A DNA stretch of 64,000 bases from Methanosarcina sp. UBA289 (GTDB lineage: Archaea > Halobacteriota > Methanosarcinia > Methanosarcinales > Methanosarcinaceae): positions 10,637 through 74,636 of the forward strand of contig DAKJ01000024.1 in the NCBI GenBank assembly GCA_002496565.1, written 5' to 3'. Within the stretch, counting starts at the first letter, position 1. Each line of letters opens with the position of its first letter. Below the pieces are notes generated by a model, which saw only the letters and a program-made list of their open reading frames with translations, was not told the origin of the DNA and searched no databases. Shown here piece after piece: positions 1 to 9,102 of this stretch. Both the position numbers and the translations under genes were made by a program.

Positions 1-2
1 GT

Positions 3-167
3 GGCCCGTTTTATGAGTCTTACAGTACGGTTCAGAACATTGATGAGATATTTCCAATCGATGTTTTCGTTCCAGGATGCCCTCCAAGGCCCGAAGCCAT
101 GCTCCAGGGCTTTGTGGAACTCCAGGAAAAAATAAAGGCCAAAAAAGACCTTGGCACGGAGTATTAA
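3..167 (+). CDS. fpoB: F420H2 dehydrogenase subunit B, 3' end only
   Basis: The window opens inside this gene, and only the last 54 codons and the TAA are present. The visible tail contains PGCPPRPEAM, the conserved NuoB/PSST-type segment with a cysteine that ligates the terminal N2 [4Fe-4S] cluster. That cluster is the last relay before the electron acceptor site (family knowledge). The gene lies 74 bp upstream of fpoC in the same direction and belongs to the fpo operon, whose promoter must be outside the window. The residues agree well with the family, so the call is firm despite the truncation. Confidence 0.93.
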   Translation, partial: GPFYESYSTVQNIDEIFPIDVFVPGCPPRPEAMLQGFVELQEKIKAKKDLGTEY

Positions 168-241
168 GGTCATTGAATTAAGGTTATTGGGTTTTTTCTG
201 AAATTTCAGAATTAAATTTCAGAATTATTTGGGGGAAAATT

Positions 242-718
242 ATGGATGTCACAGAAATTCTCAAGTCATTAACAGGTAGATTTCCTGAGGCAATTTCCGA
301 AGCAATTGTCGAATCCGAAATCCGCGCCAGGGCATACGTGGATAAGGACGGAGTAAAAGAAGTCTGCCAGTACCTGAAGGATTCTCTTCAATTTGATCAT
401 CTCTGCGTAGTCTGCGGGGTTGACTACATAAAAAGGAATGAGATCGAGGTTGTCTATCATATCGCTTCATACAATCATCCTGTCGTTCTGATGCTGAAAG
501 CCATACTTCCGAGGGAAAATCCGGAGATCGAATCCATTGTATCGGTGTACTGGAACTCAAACTGGTACGAAAGGGAAACTTACGAACTTTATGGGATTGT
601 ATTCAAAAACCACCCGAACCTAAAGCCACTGATACTTCCGGAAGATATGCTTGGAGAATGGCCCCTCAGGAAAGACTACAAGGGCTTTCCGAATAAAACG
701 GCCAGAAACTTGGTGTGA
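242..718 (+). CDS. fpoC: F420H2 dehydrogenase subunit C (NuoC-like)
   Basis: A 158-residue soluble protein of the NuoC/30-kDa subunit family of complex I. In Fpo it sits in the connecting module on the cytoplasmic side, next to FpoD. The C-terminal stretch ERETYELYGIVFKNHP followed by a PLRKDYKGFP-like segment is the usual NuoC signature (E-R-E-x-Y-[DE]-[LM]-[YF]-G-I, then PLRKD). A purine-rich GGGGGAAAA run lies just upstream of the ATG. It is 9 bp from fpoD and clearly cotranscribed. NuoC is fused to NuoD in some bacteria; here it is separate, as usual in Methanosarcina. Confidence 0.95.
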   Translation: MDVTEILKSLTGRFPEAISEAIVESEIRARAYVDKDGVKEVCQYLKDSLQFDHLCVVCGVDYIKRNEIEVVYHIASYNHPVVLMLKAILPRENPEIESIVSVYWNSNWYERETYELYGIVFKNHPNLKPLILPEDMLGEWPLRKDYKGFPNKTARNLV

Positions 719-727
719 GGGTGAAAA

Positions 728-1852
728 ATGGAAGAACGTCTTGAACCAAACGAGATGATAATACACCTGGGGCCTCAGCATCCCATGCAGCCCGGTCCAT
801 TCAGGCTAAACCTGAGGTTAAAAGGGGAAACAGTCGTTGATGCTGACATCGAACTGGGTTACATTCATAAAGGCATTGAAAAGATTCTGGAGAACAAGAC
901 TTACCTCCAGGGAATCACAATCGTGGACAGGATCTGCTACCTTGTAGCTCTTGTAAACGAAGAGTGTTTTGTAGGCTGTGTCGAGAAATTACTGGATATA
1001 GAACCGCCTGAGAGGTCTAAATATATCAGGGTTATTCTTGAAGAACTTACAAGGATTCAGAGCCACCTGCTGGGTATAGGGGAATTTGCAGAATTTATCG
1101 GTTTTGTCTCTATGTTCATGTACGCGATCAGGGAAAGAGAAAATGTCGTGGGCCTGATCGATATGGTAACAGGGGCAAGGATTACTCACAGCTACCTGAA
1201 GTTCGGAGGAGTACGCGACGATCTTCCGGATGGATTTAAAGAAAAAACCCTCTCTGTCCTGAATGGCCTTAAAAAAGAAATCGATAACTTCGAGCAAATG
1301 TTCCACACTGACAGGATCTACAGGGAACGTACTGTAGGAGTCGGGGTTCTGACTGCAGATGCCGCAAAGAATCTCGGGGTTTCAGGGCCTGTTTTACGTG
1401 CAACCGGCGTACCCTTCGATATCCGGAAAAACGAGCCTTATCTGGTTTACAAAGATCTGGATTTCAAGGTCTGCACCGAAACCGCAGGAGACTGTTTTGC
1501 AAGAGTTCAAGTCAGGCTTAACGAGATCCGGGAAAGTATCTATATCCTGGAACAGTGCCTAGACCAGATTCCAGAAGGCCCTCTCTTCCCGGAAAATAGT
1601 CTGTATGGCAGGAGAACACCTGTAATGAGAGTTCCAGCAGGAGAAGTCTTCCATAGAGTGGAAGACCCCAGGGGAGAAATGGGGATGTACATGGTATCTG
1701 ACGGTTCGGATAGGCCTTACAGGGTAAAAATCCGGGGCCCTTACTATCCCACCCTTCAAGCTCTGCCTCCACTTATCATAGGCACGACTGTTGCCGATGT
1801 AGCATCAATCTCGGGCAGCATGGACGGCTGTACCAGTGAAGCGGACAGGTGA
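728..1852 (+). CDS. fpoD: F420H2 dehydrogenase subunit D (NuoD-like)
   Basis: A 374-residue homologue of the 49-kDa NuoD subunit, related to the large subunit of NiFe hydrogenases but without the metal-binding cysteine pairs. The N-terminus carries the GPQHPMQPGPFRL motif and ELGYIHKGIEK that are typical of the family. The C-terminus ends with the characteristic D-x-x-x-x-x-G-S-x-D pattern (VADVASISGSMDG). With FpoB it forms the quinone-site equivalent, here used for methanophenazine (family knowledge). The stop codon overlaps the GTG start of fpoH, pointing to translational coupling. Confidence 0.95.
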   Translation: MEERLEPNEMIIHLGPQHPMQPGPFRLNLRLKGETVVDADIELGYIHKGIEKILENKTYLQGITIVDRICYLVALVNEECFVGCVEKLLDIEPPERSKYIRVILEELTRIQSHLLGIGEFAEFIGFVSMFMYAIRERENVVGLIDMVTGARITHSYLKFGGVRDDLPDGFKEKTLSVLNGLKKEIDNFEQMFHTDRIYRERTVGVGVLTADAAKNLGVSGPVLRATGVPFDIRKNEPYLVYKDLDFKVCTETAGDCFARVQVRLNEIRESIYILEQCLDQIPEGPLFPENSLYGRRTPVMRVPAGEVFHRVEDPRGEMGMYMVSDGSDRPYRVKIRGPYYPTLQALPPLIIGTTVADVASISGSMDGCTSEADR

Positions 1853-2898
1853 TTCTTATGACAGTAGTAATTCCTGATTATATAGCTCCTTTAATTCCCT
1901 GGGTCCGTGGAATAATCGGCCTTGTTCTCATCGGAGCTATCTTCATCGCAGCAATGGGAGCTGTCTGGATCGAGAGAAAGCTTTCTGCCGATATCCAGTC
2001 AAGGGTGGGCCCCTGCCGCGTAGGAAAATACGGGATTTTTCAGCTTGTAGCCGATGCAATCAAACTCTTTACTAAAGAAGACATAAAGCCACAAAATGCT
2101 GATAGTTTACTTTTTAATAATGCTAACATTTTCATGATAGGCTCTGTTTTTCTTGTGCTTGTTGCTCTTCCAGTGGGTGCGGTCTTCATTAATGGGGTTG
2201 AGTATCCGCTTGCGGTCACCGAGATGGACATCAGCGTACTTTACATCGAAGCAGTATCTGCATTATCCATTTTCGGAATTTTCATGGTTGGTTACGGCTC
2301 GAACAGTAAATATTCCCTGCTTGGGGCTTTTCGAAACTTCGCCAGGATGGTAGGGTATGAAGTGCCTCTCGGAATCTCCATCATAAGTGTGGCTGTCATG
2401 ACAGGCTCCCTTAACATAGTAGATATTACGAGTGCGCAGGGCTTGTACTGGAATATTTTCCTCCAGCCCCTTGGGTGCTTTGTATTCTTCGTATCCCTTA
2501 TGGCTGATATGGGAAGACTTCCCTTTGACCAGAACGAGTCCGAAGAAGAGATCATAGCAGGCTGGATTACGGAATACAGTGGAATGCGTTTCGGACTCGG
2601 TTTCTTTGCCGAATATATGCATATGGTGCTTGGTTCTTTCCTCGTAGCCCTTCTTTTCCTTGGCGGCTGGAACGTACCGGGCTTTATTGCAAACAATTCT
2701 TTCCTTGGCCTTATTGCCCCGACAGGTTTCCTGCTTATAAAAACTATCTTCGTGCTTATGGTAATTGTAGGGATCAGGTGGGTTGTTCCGAGATTCAGGA
2801 TCGATCAGGTTGTTGACCTGAGCTGGAAGAAGATGTTTCCGCTTGCTCTTTTAAACCTTGTCTGGGCAGTTGGACTTGGACTTTACCTGGGAGCGTGA
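1849..2898 (+). CDS. fpoH: F420H2 dehydrogenase subunit H (NuoH-like membrane anchor)
   Basis: A 349-residue polytopic membrane protein of the NuoH/ND1 family that anchors the connecting module to the membrane arm. The signature loop IERKLSADIQSRVGPCRVG, followed by LVADAIKLFTKED, is clear, as is the acidic cytoplasmic loop with FDQNESEEEIIAG. The GTG at 1849 overlaps the fpoD stop; an ATG three codons later (1858) is an equally plausible start. It is followed after 4 bp by fpoI. Confidence 0.95.
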   Translation: MILMTVVIPDYIAPLIPWVRGIIGLVLIGAIFIAAMGAVWIERKLSADIQSRVGPCRVGKYGIFQLVADAIKLFTKEDIKPQNADSLLFNNANIFMIGSVFLVLVALPVGAVFINGVEYPLAVTEMDISVLYIEAVSALSIFGIFMVGYGSNSKYSLLGAFRNFARMVGYEVPLGISIISVAVMTGSLNIVDITSAQGLYWNIFLQPLGCFVFFVSLMADMGRLPFDQNESEEEIIAGWITEYSGMRFGLGFFAEYMHMVLGSFLVALLFLGGWNVPGFIANNSFLGLIAPTGFLLIKTIFVLMVIVGIRWVVPRFRIDQVVDLSWKKMFPLALLNLVWAVGLGLYLGA

Positions 2899-2902
2899 AA
2901 TC

Positions 2903-3313
2903 ATGGTTCTTAAAAACATTAAATATGCTATCAGAAACATTTCAAGGCCTCCCGTAACCAGAATGTATCCGGAAAAACCCAGCGAACTTTCCGACCGGTT
3001 CAGGGGGCTTCAGATACTTGACAAAAGTAAATGCATAGGCTGTGGTATCTGCGCCAATACCTGCCCCAATGCCGCAATCAAGATCGTAAAAGCTCCGATT
3101 GGGCCAGGCAGTGAGAAACAGCGTTGGTTCCCTCAGATTGACATAGGGCACTGCCTTTTCTGTGGGCTATGTATCGACCAATGTCCGAAAGGCGCACTTT
3201 CAAGCGGTAAGGAATACACAAAAGGTCTCGTTAAATGGCACCACAAAGACATGCTTATGACCCCTGAAAAACTCGCCAGGGAAGTCGATCTTGAGAAAGG
3301 TGACGAGAGATGA
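2903..3313 (+). CDS. fpoI: F420H2 dehydrogenase subunit I (two [4Fe-4S] ferredoxin-like)
   Basis: A 136-residue homologue of NuoI/TYKY carrying two [4Fe-4S] motifs: Cys44-47-50-54 (CIGCGICANTC) and Cys84-87-90-94 (CLFCGLCIDQC). These pass electrons from FpoF toward FpoB (family knowledge). An in-frame ATG at 2858 would extend the protein backwards into the fpoH coding region. The ATG at 2903, which gives MVLKNIKYAIRN, lies just after the fpoH stop and is the sensible start. The 3' end overlaps the fpoJ start by 4 bp. Confidence 0.95.
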   Translation: MVLKNIKYAIRNISRPPVTRMYPEKPSELSDRFRGLQILDKSKCIGCGICANTCPNAAIKIVKAPIGPGSEKQRWFPQIDIGHCLFCGLCIDQCPKGALSSGKEYTKGLVKWHHKDMLMTPEKLAREVDLEKGDER

Positions 3314-3600
3314 TCGGACTTGAAACAATCGGATTAGCTCTGGAAATGGCCGTATTCGGGATTCTTGCTATCGCTACGGTATTCTTTGCAATCTTCGTGG
3401 TAATTGCAAAAGATATTGTGCGGGCCGGGCTTGCCCTAATCATGTGCATGTTTGGAATTGCAGCTCTCTACATCCTTTTGAATGCCCAGTTCCTGGGAGT
3501 TATTCAGGTGCTCGTTTACATCGGAGCAATTGGAGTGCTCATTCTCTTTGCGGTTATGCTGACAAAGCACGAGATAGGAGGTGAACCCGGTGAGGATTAA
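3310..3600 (+). CDS. fpoJ: F420H2 dehydrogenase subunit J, N-terminal half
   Basis: A 96-residue membrane protein matching the first part of NuoJ/ND6. It has three hydrophobic segments and the conserved VLVYIGAIGVLILFAVML helix, which carries the pi-bulge region that couples redox to pumping in complex I (family knowledge). NuoJ is usually a single chain of about 165-185 residues. Here it ends after the third helix and the rest is encoded by the next, overlapping gene. The split is probably genuine, because both parts have ribosome-binding sites and their reading frames are clean. Confidence 0.9.
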   Translation: MIGLETIGLALEMAVFGILAIATVFFAIFVVIAKDIVRAGLALIMCMFGIAALYILLNAQFLGVIQVLVYIGAIGVLILFAVMLTKHEIGGEPGED

Positions 3601-3841
3601 TCAACCTTTAGCCTTTTTCGTAGCTCTGCTCTTTACAGCGGTTGTGGTAGTCGGGGCTTTTGGGACCTCCTGGAACACAGTTTCCGAACTCCCCCAAAAC
3701 CCGGCTGACCAGAGTAATATAGAGGGCATAGGCATGCTGATTTTTACTCATTACGTAGCGCCTTTTGAGGTCCTTTCAATTGTCCTGCTCGCCTCCCTCA
3801 TAGGAGCGATTTACATGGCAAAAGGGGAGGGTAACCGGTGA
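3590..3841 (+). CDS. fpoJ: F420H2 dehydrogenase subunit J, C-terminal half
   Basis: An 83-residue membrane protein giving the last two helices of NuoJ, ending in the VLLASLIGAIYMAK helix that is typical of the NuoJ C-terminus. The reading frame opens at 3581, but the GTG at 3590 is the better start because a GGAGGTG Shine-Dalgarno ends 6 nt before it. The 5' end overlaps the N-terminal half gene by 11 bp in another frame. The last bases overlap the GTG start of fpoK. Confidence 0.88.
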   Translation: MRINQPLAFFVALLFTAVVVVGAFGTSWNTVSELPQNPADQSNIEGIGMLIFTHYVAPFEVLSIVLLASLIGAIYMAKGEGNR

Positions 3842-4140
3842 TTCCTTTAAACTTTTACTTGGGGCTTGCAGCCCTACTCTTCTCAATCGGGCTCTATGGC
3901 GTAATGACACACAAAAACGGCATCAGGATGATTATGTGCATTGAGCTCATGCTCAACTCCGCAAACCTAAACCTTGTAGCTTTCTCAAGTTACACGAACA
4001 CACTTGACGGTCAGGTTTTCGCCATCTTTTCAATTGCCCTTGCAGCCGCCGAAGCAGCGGTCGGGTTTGCAATCCTGATGGCAATCTACAGAATGCATGA
4101 TAAGATTAACCTTGATGAGCTCAAGATCCTGAGGTGGTAA
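3838..4140 (+). CDS. fpoK: F420H2 dehydrogenase subunit K (NuoK-like)
   Basis: A 100-residue membrane protein with three helices. It matches NuoK/ND4L in length and in the motif CIELMLNSANLN, which includes the conserved membrane glutamate of helix 2. A second acidic residue lies in helix 3 (AAAEAAVGFAIL). It transfers protons beside FpoJ and FpoN (family knowledge). It overlaps fpoJ by 4 bp upstream and fpoL by 7 bp downstream. Confidence 0.95.
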   Translation: MIPLNFYLGLAALLFSIGLYGVMTHKNGIRMIMCIELMLNSANLNLVAFSSYTNTLDGQVFAIFSIALAAAEAAVGFAILMAIYRMHDKINLDELKILRW

Positions 4141-6152
4141 AAACGGCTCTGGAAGAATTTGCATTATTAATTCCACTGCTTCCGGCACTGGCTTTTGTGA
4201 TCACCTTCTTCTTCGGTAGGAAAATGCCTTCGGGTGGGGCAATAGTCCCTATACTGGCAATTGCCACCTCTTTCGTAATCTCTTTAATAATTACTCTCAG
4301 GTTGCTGGCAAACCCCAGCGAGGTTATAAGCCAGTCCTATTCCTGGTTTGCAGTGCTCAACATCGGAATATTAATTGATCCTCTGGCTGCGGTAATGCTG
4401 TCAATGGTTTCTTTCGTGAGCCTGCTGATCCATATCTACGCGGTTAGCTATATGTCCGGTGACCCGGGAGAGTCCAGGTATTTTGCAGAAACCGCACTCT
4501 TTACTGCGGCAATGCTTTCCCTGGCGCTTTCGGACAACATCCTTCAGCTCTTTGTTTCCTGGGAACTTGTAGGACTGTGTTCTTATCTTCTGATCGGCTT
4601 CTGGTACGAAAGACCCTCGGCTGCAGCGGCTGCTAAGAAAGCTTTCCTGACAACCAGGGTAGGAGACGTAATGTTTCTTACCGGAATAATCGTACTGACT
4701 TCCGATCTCTTGAAACTTGCAGGAGGATTTTCGGACGGAACGTACCTGCTCCGCTTTGATGAAATCTTCAGCTATATCCCTCAGCTGTCTACACTTCAGG
4801 CAAACATTTTCGGTTTTGAAGTAAGCCACCTTACTATTATCACCCTGCTCTTCTTCGGAGGAGCCATAGGAAAGTCCGGTCAGTTTCCTCTGCATGTATG
4901 GCTGCCTGATGCAATGGAAGGCCCGACAACGGTTTCAGCCCTTATCCATGCTGCGACAATGGTTACTGCCGGGGTCTATCTGGTCACAAGAACCTTCCCG
5001 ATGTTTATTGCGGCCCCTGACTCCCTTATGGTAGTCGCCTACCTCGGAGGCTTTACCGCGCTCTTTGCAGGCACAATGGGCATCGTAATGAACGACCTCA
5101 AGCGTGTGCTTGCTTACTCAACCATAGGCCAGCTCGGATACATGATGCTTGGCCTTGGCCTTGGTTCGGCAATAGGACTTGAAGCTGTTGGAATCTCCAT
5201 TTTCCACCTTGTTAACCATGCTTTCTTTAAGGCGCTCCTTTTCCTCTGTGCAGGTAGTGTAATTCATGCAGTTGGCACCCAGGATATGAGAGAACTCGGA
5301 GGCGTAGGAAAGGTAATGCCAATTACTGCAGTTACCATGACAGTTGCAGCCCTTGCACTTGCAGGATTCGGGATTCCCGGAACCTCAATAGGAACAAGCG
5401 GTTTCATGTCAAAGGACCCGATTATTGAAGCTGCATATCTTTTTGGAGAACACAGCAGCAACTGGATCCCCTATATATTCTCAATTGCAGCCGCTCTTCT
5501 GACATCCATTTACATCTTCAGGCTGATCTTCATGACCTTTACAGGAGAGCCGAGAAGCAACTATCACGGGCACGAATCTCCTGCCATTATGACTATACCC
5601 CTGTCCATTCTTGCACTTTTTGCCCTTGCTTTCGGCTCACTGACAAGAACCGGTTTCATGAATTTCCTTGAGGAAACCTTTGCCAACAGCTTTGTAAACT
5701 TGGATATAGGAGACCTTGCCGGCATAGGCGGAAACAAGCTTGTAGAGGCAGCAGGGCACGAACCGCTCTTTGTCCTGTGGCTTCCGTTATTGGTCGCTGT
5801 TGTAGGTCTTGCAATTTCTTTCGTTATCTATTATTTGAGGATAATTAAACTCGGGTCGCTTGCTTCCATGAAGAATCCGGTTTACAGGCTGCTTTACAAG
5901 CGCTATTACCAGCATGAAATCTATACTGAGTTCTTCTCTCTCGGAATCGTATACGGAATCATTGCTTTCCTTTCGCAGGTGTTTGATGTGATCATTGACA
6001 GCATCGTGGAAGGAATCGGAATCCTTACAGTTGGGGTAAGTGAGGAGCTCCGGAGAGTTCAGACCGGGGTTATCCAGACTTATGCTACTGGAGTAATTGT
6101 GGGTGTAAGCCTGCTGATAATACTTATTAAGTTAATTCTGGAGGTGCTCTGA
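4134..6152 (+). CDS. fpoL: F420H2 dehydrogenase subunit L (NuoL-like antiporter subunit)
   Basis: A 672-residue distal antiporter-like subunit of the proton-pumping arm, homologous to NuoL/ND5. Conserved landmarks are FVSWELVGLCSYLLIGFW (the glutamate of helix 5), GKSGQFPLHVWLPDAMEGP (the channel lysine/histidine region), HAATMVTAGVYL and KRVLAYSTIGQLGYM. The long C-terminal part with the lateral helix is present (about residues 570-672), as expected for L but not for M or N. GTG start, overlapping fpoK. The stop overlaps the fpoM start codon by 1 bp. Confidence 0.96.
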   Translation: MVKTALEEFALLIPLLPALAFVITFFFGRKMPSGGAIVPILAIATSFVISLIITLRLLANPSEVISQSYSWFAVLNIGILIDPLAAVMLSMVSFVSLLIHIYAVSYMSGDPGESRYFAETALFTAAMLSLALSDNILQLFVSWELVGLCSYLLIGFWYERPSAAAAAKKAFLTTRVGDVMFLTGIIVLTSDLLKLAGGFSDGTYLLRFDEIFSYIPQLSTLQANIFGFEVSHLTIITLLFFGGAIGKSGQFPLHVWLPDAMEGPTTVSALIHAATMVTAGVYLVTRTFPMFIAAPDSLMVVAYLGGFTALFAGTMGIVMNDLKRVLAYSTIGQLGYMMLGLGLGSAIGLEAVGISIFHLVNHAFFKALLFLCAGSVIHAVGTQDMRELGGVGKVMPITAVTMTVAALALAGFGIPGTSIGTSGFMSKDPIIEAAYLFGEHSSNWIPYIFSIAAALLTSIYIFRLIFMTFTGEPRSNYHGHESPAIMTIPLSILALFALAFGSLTRTGFMNFLEETFANSFVNLDIGDLAGIGGNKLVEAAGHEPLFVLWLPLLVAVVGLAISFVIYYLRIIKLGSLASMKNPVYRLLYKRYYQHEIYTEFFSLGIVYGIIAFLSQVFDVIIDSIVEGIGILTVGVSEELRRVQTGVIQTYATGVIVGVSLLIILIKLILEVL

Positions 6153-7639
6153 TGCTGCCGGTCGCATCACTGTTGATTCTGGTGCCGCTTATTTTCGCAG
6201 CAGTGACCTTTTTCACAAAAACGAAAACGCAGGCTGCAGGACTGGCCTTTTTAGGGTCCCTTGCAACTCTCGGGCTTACTCTATATGCCTACCTGAAATT
6301 TGACAGCAGTACGGCTGCCATGCAGTTCTTTGAGTCGATAGAATGGATTCCATCGCTAGGCGCCAAATATTCCGTTGGAATTGATGGCATTTCCATGCCT
6401 CTAATTCTCCTGAACGCGATAGTTATCCCGTTCCTGATCCTTTACAGCTGGAATGAAGACAGGGAAGCTCCTAACAGGTTTTACGGTCTGATCCTTACCA
6501 TGCAGGCTGCCGTTATAGGGGTCTTTGTAGCCCTTGATTTCCTGGTCTTCTATATTTTCTGGGAGCTTACTCTCATTCCTCTCTTCTTCATGGTGAATAT
6601 CTGGGGAGGAGAAAAACGGGTCCATGCATCTTACAAATTCTTCATTTACACACATGTTGCCTCTCTGGTAATGCTGCTTGGGATCTTTGGACTCTTCTAT
6701 GCCTCCTGGCAACAGACCGGGATTCCCACTTTTGATATCAGAGAGCTGGTCTCACAGTTCCAGTTCTTCGAATCAGGTCTGCTAAGGGATGCAATCTTCC
6801 TTTCAATAATCTTCGGATTCCTGACAAAGCTGCCTACCTTTCCCTTCCATTCCTGGCTGCCGGATGCCTATACCGAAGCCCCTACAGCAGGCAGTGTACT
6901 CTTTATCCTGCTTAAGATCGGAGGATACGGGCTTTTCAGAATCTCACTTCCAATGCTCCCAAACACTGGCAGTCCCAGGCTGATAATTATGCTGTTGGGC
7001 TTCCTTGGGGCTTTCAGCATCCTTTATGGGGCTCTTGTGGCTCTGAGACAGAAAGACCTCAAGCGCATGATCGCTTATTCCAGCTTGAGCCATATGGGAT
7101 TTGTAATACTGGGTTCAGCAGGCCTTGTTACTCTGTCTGTTTCAGGCGCTATGTTCCAGCAGTTTTCCCACGGGCTTATTATGAGCATTCTGTTCATGTC
7201 CGCAGGAGCAATCCAGACAAACACGGGTACAAGGATAATCAATAACCTTGGCGGGCTTGCAAAGAAGATGCCGAACCTGGCTGTGATTATGATGCTCGGG
7301 TTTATGGCATCCCTTGGCCTGCCAGGACTAACCGGCTTTATTGCTGAATTCCTGGTGCTCGCCTTCAGCTACGTTAACCTGCCACAGTTTGTCCTGCTTG
7401 CCCTGCTAGCAATAGTGATTACTGCAGGTTACCACCTCTGGGCAATGCAGCGGGCAATGTTCGGAGTTTATAATGAGAAGCTTGGAGATGTCAGGGACAT
7501 CAATTCTCTTCAGGTCTTTTCGATGGGAATAATTGCCCTGCTTGTGGTCTATTTTGGCTGGAACCCGAATCCGGTGCTTAATATGATGATTACGAATTCG
7601 GAAGCAATAGTAAGCCTCGCGGCTGCCCTGGGGGTGTAA
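6152..7639 (+). CDS. fpoM: F420H2 dehydrogenase subunit M (NuoM-like antiporter subunit)
   Basis: A 495-residue antiporter-like membrane subunit of the NuoM/ND4 type. Diagnostic segments are FYIFWELTLIPLFFMVNIWG (helix-5 glutamate), KLPTFPFHSWLPDAYTEAP and KRMIAYSSLSHMGFVILG. There is no lateral helix extension, unlike FpoL. It starts at the last base of fpoL and ends 3 bp before fpoN, so it is in the same transcription unit. Confidence 0.96.
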   Translation: MLPVASLLILVPLIFAAVTFFTKTKTQAAGLAFLGSLATLGLTLYAYLKFDSSTAAMQFFESIEWIPSLGAKYSVGIDGISMPLILLNAIVIPFLILYSWNEDREAPNRFYGLILTMQAAVIGVFVALDFLVFYIFWELTLIPLFFMVNIWGGEKRVHASYKFFIYTHVASLVMLLGIFGLFYASWQQTGIPTFDIRELVSQFQFFESGLLRDAIFLSIIFGFLTKLPTFPFHSWLPDAYTEAPTAGSVLFILLKIGGYGLFRISLPMLPNTGSPRLIIMLLGFLGAFSILYGALVALRQKDLKRMIAYSSLSHMGFVILGSAGLVTLSVSGAMFQQFSHGLIMSILFMSAGAIQTNTGTRIINNLGGLAKKMPNLAVIMMLGFMASLGLPGLTGFIAEFLVLAFSYVNLPQFVLLALLAIVITAGYHLWAMQRAMFGVYNEKLGDVRDINSLQVFSMGIIALLVVYFGWNPNPVLNMMITNSEAIVSLAAALGV

Positions 7640-7642
7640 GAA

Positions 7643-9088
7643 ATGGAGAATTTAATGTTCCTTGCACCTGAAATCACAGTCGCTGCAACCGGCCTGATCA
7701 TACTGTTTATAGGGGTCTTCATGTCCCCTCGGGCCAAGAACACGCTGGGTTACCTGGCAACTCTGGGAATCCTTGCAGCCCTGGGCCTGACAGTACAGAG
7801 TTTCGGGATCGAAGCTACAATGTTTTCCGGCACGGTCAGCATTGATGCCCTTTCCCAGTTCTTCAAATTGGTCTTCCTGGCAGTTTCCCTGATCGTTTCG
7901 CTTGCTTCAATCAAGTATAATGAAAACAGTGACCATACTGAAGAGTTCTATGCCCTTGTGCTTTTCGCAACCCTCGGGATGATGGTTGTTGCATCTTCAA
8001 ATGACTTTATTCTGCTTTTCTGCGCCTTTGAGCTGGCAAGTTTTGCTACCTATGCCCTTGCGGGCTTTGAGAAACAGAATCCAAAGTCTCTCGAAGGAGC
8101 CATGAAATACTTTGTAATAGGCGCGGTTTCTTCAGCGCTTATGCTCTTTGGGATCTCTTTTGTGTACGGAGCAACAGGCACTACCAGTATTCCCTTGATT
8201 GCTGAAAATGCCTCCCTCCTGGCAGCAAACCCGATAGGGCTTGTTGCAGTCGTGTTGCTTATTGCAGGCTTCGGCTTCAAGATGGCTCTTGTGCCTTTTC
8301 ATATGTGGGCTCCGGATGCCTATCAGGGTTCCCCTTCAGTTGTTTCTTCTCTGCTTGCAGCCGGGTCAAAGAAGATGGGTTTTGTGGCAGCTTTCAGGGT
8401 TTTCCTCATAGCCCTTGCTGCCCTTCAGCCTGACTGGCAATTCGCTTTTGCGCTCCTGGCAGTTGTAACCATGACTTTCGGAAACGTGGTTGCAGTATCC
8501 CAAACTAGCGTAAAACGTATGCTTGCTTACTCTTCCCTGGCTCAGGCAGGATATATTGCAATGGCTTTTGTAGTAATGACCCCAATGGCGCTTACAGGCG
8601 GAATCTTCTATACCCTTGCCCATGCCTTTATGAAAGGAGGAGCCTTTATTGCAGCCGCTGCAGTTGTCTGGATGATAACTACTCAAAGAACAGGGGATCT
8701 GGAAGTTCCCGACCACCTGAATAACTTCAGGGGCCTTGGAAAGAGAATGCCGCTGGCAGCCCTTTGCATGACGGTTTTTGTCTTTGCCCTTGCAGGGATT
8801 CCCCTGACTTCCGGTTTCATGGCCAAGATCGTGCTTTTCTCTTCAGCCATTCAGGCAGGCATGACCTGGCTTGCGGTAATTGCAATCCTGAACAGTGCCC
8901 TTTCATTGTTTTATTATGCACGGCTTGTAAGGTATATGTACTTCCTTCCCCCTGAAGGCAAAAAGATTAGTTTGCCTTTCCCATACGCAGCAGCCCTCCT
9001 GCTTGCAGCTGCAGGCGTACTGGCAATGGGACTCTGGCCCGAACCCTTTTTACAGTGGGCAATGGATGCGGCACATGTACTTATATAA
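7643..9088 (+). CDS. fpoN: F420H2 dehydrogenase subunit N (NuoN-like antiporter subunit)
   Basis: A 481-residue antiporter-like membrane subunit of the NuoN/ND2 type. Landmarks are LFCAFELASFATYALAGFE (conserved glutamate), KMALVPFHMWAPDAYQGSP, KRMLAYSSLAQAGYIAMAF and GIPLTSGFMAK. It occupies the proximal end of the pumping arm next to FpoK (family knowledge). It ends 14 bp before fpoO; the fpoO Shine-Dalgarno overlaps the fpoN stop. Confidence 0.96.
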   Translation: MENLMFLAPEITVAATGLIILFIGVFMSPRAKNTLGYLATLGILAALGLTVQSFGIEATMFSGTVSIDALSQFFKLVFLAVSLIVSLASIKYNENSDHTEEFYALVLFATLGMMVVASSNDFILLFCAFELASFATYALAGFEKQNPKSLEGAMKYFVIGAVSSALMLFGISFVYGATGTTSIPLIAENASLLAANPIGLVAVVLLIAGFGFKMALVPFHMWAPDAYQGSPSVVSSLLAAGSKKMGFVAAFRVFLIALAALQPDWQFAFALLAVVTMTFGNVVAVSQTSVKRMLAYSSLAQAGYIAMAFVVMTPMALTGGIFYTLAHAFMKGGAFIAAAAVVWMITTQRTGDLEVPDHLNNFRGLGKRMPLAALCMTVFVFALAGIPLTSGFMAKIVLFSSAIQAGMTWLAVIAILNSALSLFYYARLVRYMYFLPPEGKKISLPFPYAAALLLAAAGVLAMGLWPEPFLQWAMDAAHVLI

Positions 9089-9102
9089 GGAGGAACGAGA
9101 AA

